64,000 nucleotides of DNA from Bacteroidota bacterium (GTDB lineage Bacteria > Bacteroidota > Bacteroidia > JACCXN01): contig JACCXN010000074.1 in assembly GCA_013696965.1 (NCBI GenBank), forward strand, positions 1 to 64,000. The letters run 5' to 3'. Below, in pieces: positions 60,341 to 64,000 of this stretch; the stretch's first letter is position 1; every line of letters starts with the position of its first letter. Under the pieces are notes generated by a model. The model searched no databases. It was not told the origin of the DNA and saw nothing but the letters and a program-made list of their open reading frames with translations. Both the position numbers and the translations under genes were made by a program.

Positions 60341-62785
60341 CTATCTAATCAAAGTTATATCTCCCTTTTGGATTATTCTTTGATTTGTTTCTAAAAAGGC
60401 ATCTAAATAAAAAACAAAAACAGATGGTGGTAATTGTTGTCCTCTAAAAGTCCCATCCCAGCCTTGATTTAAATCGCTTGATTCAAATACTTTTTCTCCC
60501 CATCTATTATATATATACAAATTGATCGATTTAATACCTTTGCCTCTTATATAGAGGATGTCATTGTTACCATCACCATTCGGGGAAAATATGTTGGGTA
60601 CAAATACTAGCAGGTTAGGATCAACAAAAACAGTAACCGAGTCAATTGATTTACATCCATTATCACCTGTTAACATTACATAATATGTTGTACTCACTTT
60701 AGGATTAGCATTAGGAGAAGCACAATTTAAACAACTTAAACTACTTTCAGAATTCCAGGCATATTTAACACCACCTATTGCATTTAATTGAGCAGAGGTT
60801 CCTAATAAAATAGTTGTATCTTTTCCCGCATCAACAGGTGGGATAAGTTTAATTCTTACTTCCGTTGAATCCTTAACAGTTCCACAGTAATTACTTGCCT
60901 CCACCCAGTAAAACCCCTCCTGATTTACATTAATTACCATTGATGTTTCTCCTGTTGACCAGGTATATTTAAGACTATTTTCTCCTTTAGGATTTAATTC
61001 ATATTCATTGTTTTGACACAAACTAATTTCTTTTTCAAGACTTAGCTTTGGATAAATGAATTGTTTAACTATAATAGTATCAATGGTAGTACAGATTTCA
61101 TTACTTGTTTTGAGCCAGTAAATACCAGGATCTGATGTACTAATGTAAGATGTGGTGTCACCTGTTGACCAAAGAAAGGAATTAGCATTTCCTTGAGCAT
61201 TAATTATTATAGGAGTATTTCCACAAATTGCAGTGTCTTTAATTACATCTACGAGAGGGGCAAGGGGAACTTCAATTATTTTAGTTATTGTATCGGAGCA
61301 GCTACTGCCTTTACCAAAAATCAAGGTTACATTATAAGTTCCAGGTAAGGCATAATTATGTTGTACACTTTCTCCCGTTTCATTACTGCCATCCCCAAAA
61401 TCCCAATAACATGATGATATTCCACTACCCTGTGCATAAAAAGTAACTGGAATTCCAGCGCAAACAGGTGTTTCAAAAGTAAAATCATGATTACTATCTT
61501 CTTCTTTATATCCAACCGTGAAAAAATAGCTGTTCCAACCTCCTGTTCCAAATACATTCGCAATTATGCCACTATCACCTTCTAAGGAATGATAGCCCGG
61601 ATTTATTTCAATTTGTTGATAAGAATAAGAATTAGAGCTTGGAAATGGGATAAAACCTGCTCCAATATTATTTCCGTTAAAAATAACATAATCTTTATAT
61701 AAAGTTTCAACAACAACATTTAAATAATGATTGTTAATGTTTGAAAGGGTTAGGGTGGAAAAATTAACTTTAGTGTATTTCCTATCCCCAGGTGCAAGTA
61801 TTGTCATAGCAGGATCGCCAGATCCTGAACAATCTGATCCTTGTAGGAATTGTGCCACCATTAATGGCTTTTCTGAAGTTATTTGTTTTGTTCCATTTTG
61901 GTTGTTTAAGGTAAAATAATTACCCTTATTTAATGTGGTAAGCGGAACCCCATTGATTGTTATTGCTGTGTTGTCTTCTGAAGCTATCATTCTTAATGAA
62001 TAAAAACCATTCAACGGAGTAACAAGATAATTCTTTCCCCAGTAATCTACTGGTAACATTTGATGGAAAATATGATCCGCAGCAACACAATTAGTGGGGA
62101 TGTTTGCTATTTTTGCTCCGGAAAAAACAGCAAAAGGATTACAAAGCTCCTTAGCTTTTATCTGTGTGCCTGAAATATCAGTTCCATTTGATGATTTTAA
62201 TAAATAGGTTTGACCCGCATTAAGTGTTATCGAAAATTCGACTCCTGAAGCATTCCCATTTATGGTATTTACTGAAGGAATAATGTCAATAATGGTATTA
62301 TCTGTTGCTGCAACTATTAACATATCATTGGGCCATGAACTATAAGCATTATAAGTTAATACTATATATTCTGACCTAAGACTTTGTTTTGGAATTACAT
62401 AACTAGCATCAGAAGTAAATCCAGCATAGTTAGTAACAAAAACAGTAACATCATCATTGGATATAATTTTAATCCCTTTATTTTGTATAACTCCTGATGT
62501 AGTATTTTCTCCTAATGGGGTTGGTATGTTTATGGATACAGAACCACCCGCAGTTACCGAAAAATTGCTTTCCCAGGATTGTAAAGGAATCGAAACTGTT
62601 CCTGACGTATTTACTTCAGAAGAAATGGTTACAACCAATTTCACATTTGATTCTGATTCATTGTTTTGCAAAAAACCTAACCAAAATTCTTTTCCTTTCA
62701 TTGCACTTTGACCCGAGGAAGAATCACTTATCAAAATCAACAAAAGCAATAAAAATACGATTTTAAAAAAGTCTAAATTTACCAT
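60341..62785 (-). CDS. IgGFc-binding-like / PKD secreted protein with type-B C-terminal sorting domain
   Basis: About 814 residues. A signal segment (M-V-N-L-D-F-F-K-I-V-F-L then S-S-S-G-Q-S) precedes an IgGFc-binding-protein-like region (about 30-435), starting G-K-E-F-W-L-G-F-L and including V-T-V-F-V-T-N-Y, S-Y-V-I-P and Y-F-F-T-V-G-Y-K. A PKD domain follows (Y-W-D-F-G-D-G-S near 455), then two or three Ig-like repeats that share Y-x-W-S-T-G. The end is a full type-B CTD: P-N-I-F-S-P-N-G-D-G-N-N-D, Y-N-R-W-G-E-K-V-F, G-W-D-G-T-F and G-D-I-T-L-I-R. Probably a surface adhesin exported by the type IX system. The ATG at 62785 is chosen; an upstream start at 62866 would add 27 basic residues. 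Confidence 0.87.
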   Translation of the reverse strand: MVNLDFFKIVFLLLLLILISDSSSGQSAMKGKEFWLGFLQNNESESNVKLVVTISSEVNTSGTVSIPLQSWESNFSVTAGGSVSINIPTPLGENTTSGVIQNKGIKIISNDDVTVFVTNYAGFTSDASYVIPKQSLRSEYIVLTYNAYSSWPNDMLIVAATDNTIIDIIPSVNTINGNASGVEFSITLNAGQTYLLKSSNGTDISGTQIKAKELCNPFAVFSGAKIANIPTNCVAADHIFHQMLPVDYWGKNYLVTPLNGFYSLRMIASEDNTAITINGVPLTTLNKGNYFTLNNQNGTKQITSEKPLMVAQFLQGSDCSGSGDPAMTILAPGDRKYTKVNFSTLTLSNINNHYLNVVVETLYKDYVIFNGNNIGAGFIPFPSSNSYSYQQIEINPGYHSLEGDSGIIANVFGTGGWNSYFFTVGYKEEDSNHDFTFETPVCAGIPVTFYAQGSGISSCYWDFGDGSNETGESVQHNYALPGTYNVTLIFGKGSSCSDTITKIIEVPLAPLVDVIKDTAICGNTPIIINAQGNANSFLWSTGDTTSYISTSDPGIYWLKTSNEICTTIDTIIVKQFIYPKLSLEKEISLCQNNEYELNPKGENSLKYTWSTGETSMVINVNQEGFYWVEASNYCGTVKDSTEVRIKLIPPVDAGKDTTILLGTSAQLNAIGGVKYAWNSESSLSCLNCASPNANPKVSTTYYVMLTGDNGCKSIDSVTVFVDPNLLVFVPNIFSPNGDGNNDILYIRGKGIKSINLYIYNRWGEKVFESSDLNQGWDGTFRGQQLPPSVFVFYLDAFLETNQRIIQKGDITLIR

Positions 62786-62893
62786 GTTCAAGTTTTTAGT
62801 TTTAATTTTTTTTATTCCTTTTGCTTTCTTCACATTTCTCTTTCTTGAAATCATAAAATTTGCCAAATAATATTGAATTCTCTTTTCCAGTTC

Positions 62894-63070
62894 TTAAAGC
62901 AGTTTATGCTTCTTTTCCTCTTGTGTTTTTTCTTCTTTAAATAATTCATCCAAGAATTTTTTACAGCTATCAGGGGATTTTACTCCACATATACAATTCT
63001 TTTCATTTATTTATTCACCACCTCTGAAAATACTTCCTCCTTTAAAAGATTATCTAATACTGGAGTTTAA
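62894..63070 (-). pseudogene. possible frameshifted remnant of a small Cys-containing protein
   Basis: On the minus strand a frame of about 19 codons (T-P-V-L-D-N-L-L-K-E-E-V-F-S-E-V-V-N-K, ending TAA) runs toward an overlapping frame that reads N-E-K-N-C-I-C-G-V-K-S-P-D-S-C-K-K-F-L then D-E-L-F-K-E-E-K and ends at 62894. The second frame has no start codon. Joined by a frameshift they would give a small charged protein with C-x-C and a third Cys. Composition looks coding-like, but I recognise no family and the length is short enough for chance. The remainder of 62786-63144 shows no gene. Confidence 0.2.
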
Positions 63071-63144
63071 TTGAATAAAAAAACCATTACCTTAGTTCCA
63101 TTATTTATTAGGTAAAAAAAACTTAGAATTTAATTGAATTTGTA

Positions 63145-64000
63145 ATGAAAATTGGAATTGTATGCTATCCCACTTTTGGTGGAAGCGGTGTTGTTGCAAC
63201 TGAATTAGGAAAAGCTCTTGCCGAGAAAGGACATAAAGTTCATTTCATAACTTATAGTCAGCCTGTGAGACTAGATGTGTTTGCTGAAAACATATTTTAT
63301 CATGAAGTTAATGTTTCTGATTATCCACTTTTTGAGTATCCTCCTTATGAGCTAGTGTTAGCAAGTAAATTGGTGGATGTAGTAAAATATGAAAAGCTGG
63401 ATTTGCTCCATGTTCATTATGCAATCCCTCATGCTTCAGCAGCTTATATGGCAAAACAAATCTTGGCAACTGAAGGAATTAAAATTCCTGTGGTTACAAC
63501 CCTTCATGGAACAGACATTACATTGGTTGGTAAGGATGCATCATTCGAACCCGTAATTACTTTTGCAATAAATCAATCAGATGCTGTTACTGCTGTTTCA
63601 GAAAGTTTAAAGAAGGATACTTTCCAACATTTTAAAATTACTCGACCAATACATGTAATTCCCAATTTTATTAACTTACAGCAATATTCCTATCCATTTT
63701 CAGAGGCATCTAAAAAGAAATATGCTCCTTTGGGACAAAAAATAATTATTCACATCTCTAATTTCAGACCTGTGAAAAGGGTAGAGGATGTATTGAGGAT
63801 ATTTGATAAAATTAGAAAAGAAATTCCAGCCAAATTATTATTGGTTGGTGATGGTCCTGAAAGACATAAAATAGAAGCATTATGCAGGGAGCTAAATACT
63901 TGTAATGAAGTTGTTTTTTTAGGTAAAGTTAAAGCCACAGAACAAGTATTATCAATTGCTGATCTTTTTTTACTTACTTCAGAATCAGAAAGTTTCGGGC
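63145..64000 (+). CDS. bshA: bacillithiol glycosyltransferase BshA, 5' part (cut by the window end)
   Basis: The first 285 codons are present; the gene continues beyond the window (full length about 375-380). It is a GT4 enzyme that joins N-acetylglucosamine to L-malate, the first step of bacillithiol synthesis. Diagnostic segments are C-Y-P-T-F-G-G-S-G-V-V-A-T-E-L-G-K near 7-23, L-H-V-H-Y-A-I-P-H-A near 92-101, T-T-L-H-G-T-D-I-T-L-V-G near 122-133, P-N-F-I-N near 174-178 and S-N-F-R-P-V-K-R near 207-214; the E-x7-E motif begins at the very edge (S-E-S-E-S-F-G). It starts with an ATG and appears to have its own promoter region. The pathway partner BshC is encoded 27 kb to the left. Confidence 0.93.
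   Translation, partial: MKIGIVCYPTFGGSGVVATELGKALAEKGHKVHFITYSQPVRLDVFAENIFYHEVNVSDYPLFEYPPYELVLASKLVDVVKYEKLDLLHVHYAIPHASAAYMAKQILATEGIKIPVVTTLHGTDITLVGKDASFEPVITFAINQSDAVTAVSESLKKDTFQHFKITRPIHVIPNFINLQQYSYPFSEASKKKYAPLGQKIIIHISNFRPVKRVEDVLRIFDKIRKEIPAKLLLVGDGPERHKIEALCRELNTCNEVVFLGKVKATEQVLSIADLFLLTSESESFG

Overview
The window is AT-rich chromosomal DNA from a member of the Bacteroidota, probably a free-living, aerobic, Flavobacteria-like lineage. The evidence is the combination of genes: a PorP/SprF-type type IX secretion protein with two large proteins that end in the gliding/type-B C-terminal sorting domain, an S46 dipeptidyl peptidase, bacillithiol genes (bshC, bshA), a CarboxypepD/TonB-plug outer-membrane receptor, several short Bacteroidota-only proteins, few Shine-Dalgarno-like sites, and several TAnnTTTG promoter elements. 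I saw no rRNA, tRNA, CRISPR array, prophage or plasmid gene. I made no database searches; family names come from motifs and recalled family architecture.

Left end (1-8.3 kb): a possible IS21-type insertion-sequence terminus, an inverted-repeat element and a 3' fragment of a zinc alcohol dehydrogenase suggest a scar. Then come a DUF493 gene, a 926-codon-scale outer-membrane receptor, a decayed methyltransferase fragment, glpD, a lipoprotein, and two intergenic palindromic repeat blocks; the larger has a 170-bp period.

8.3-19.8 kb: a LytS/LytTR two-component pair joined to a YqaA-type membrane protein, a di-haem peroxidase, a SiaC-like phosphoprotein, a glycerophosphodiesterase, small unknown proteins, an OmpH/Skp-like protein, two adjacent secreted proteins sharing an N-terminal domain, a DASS anion symporter, YajQ and a VanX-like dipeptidase.

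20-36 kb: hflKC, a TPR-PP2C phosphatase, a lipid desaturase, a histone-deacetylase-fold hydrolase, a chromate transporter, a 2,4-dienoyl-CoA-reductase-type SDR, a two-nuclease-domain DUF2779 protein, two small-molecule/unknown membrane proteins, an S46 peptidase with an Arg at the position that marks DPP11, and a GT39-like membrane glycosyltransferase whose first codons contain a strong stem-loop.

36-43.5 kb: bshC, asnB and a GT4 glycosyltransferase are packed almost without gaps, followed (after an opposing NYN-domain gene) by a WcaF-like acyltransferase and a GT2 transferase: a small surface-polysaccharide locus coupled to a bacillithiol gene. A 17-bp-stem terminator ends it.

43.5-55 kb: a DUF6089-like protein; an operon of nitronate monooxygenase, two M16 peptidases (one with, one without the zinc motif) and a type-B-sorted secreted protein; then an opposing operon of a small membrane protein, mutL, two rhomboid proteases and a Sua5-type tRNA threonylcarbamoylation enzyme.

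55-64 kb: a GH3/beta-lactamase-fold fusion, a PorP/SprF protein whose 3' end is repeated four more times downstream in an 85-bp tandem array, its probable partner (IgGFc-binding-like/PKD/type-B CTD protein), and bshA, cut by the window end. The most unusual features are the 85-bp array of C-terminal-strand copies, the dual-nuclease DUF2779 protein, the altered MutL nuclease motif, and the intragenic hairpin.
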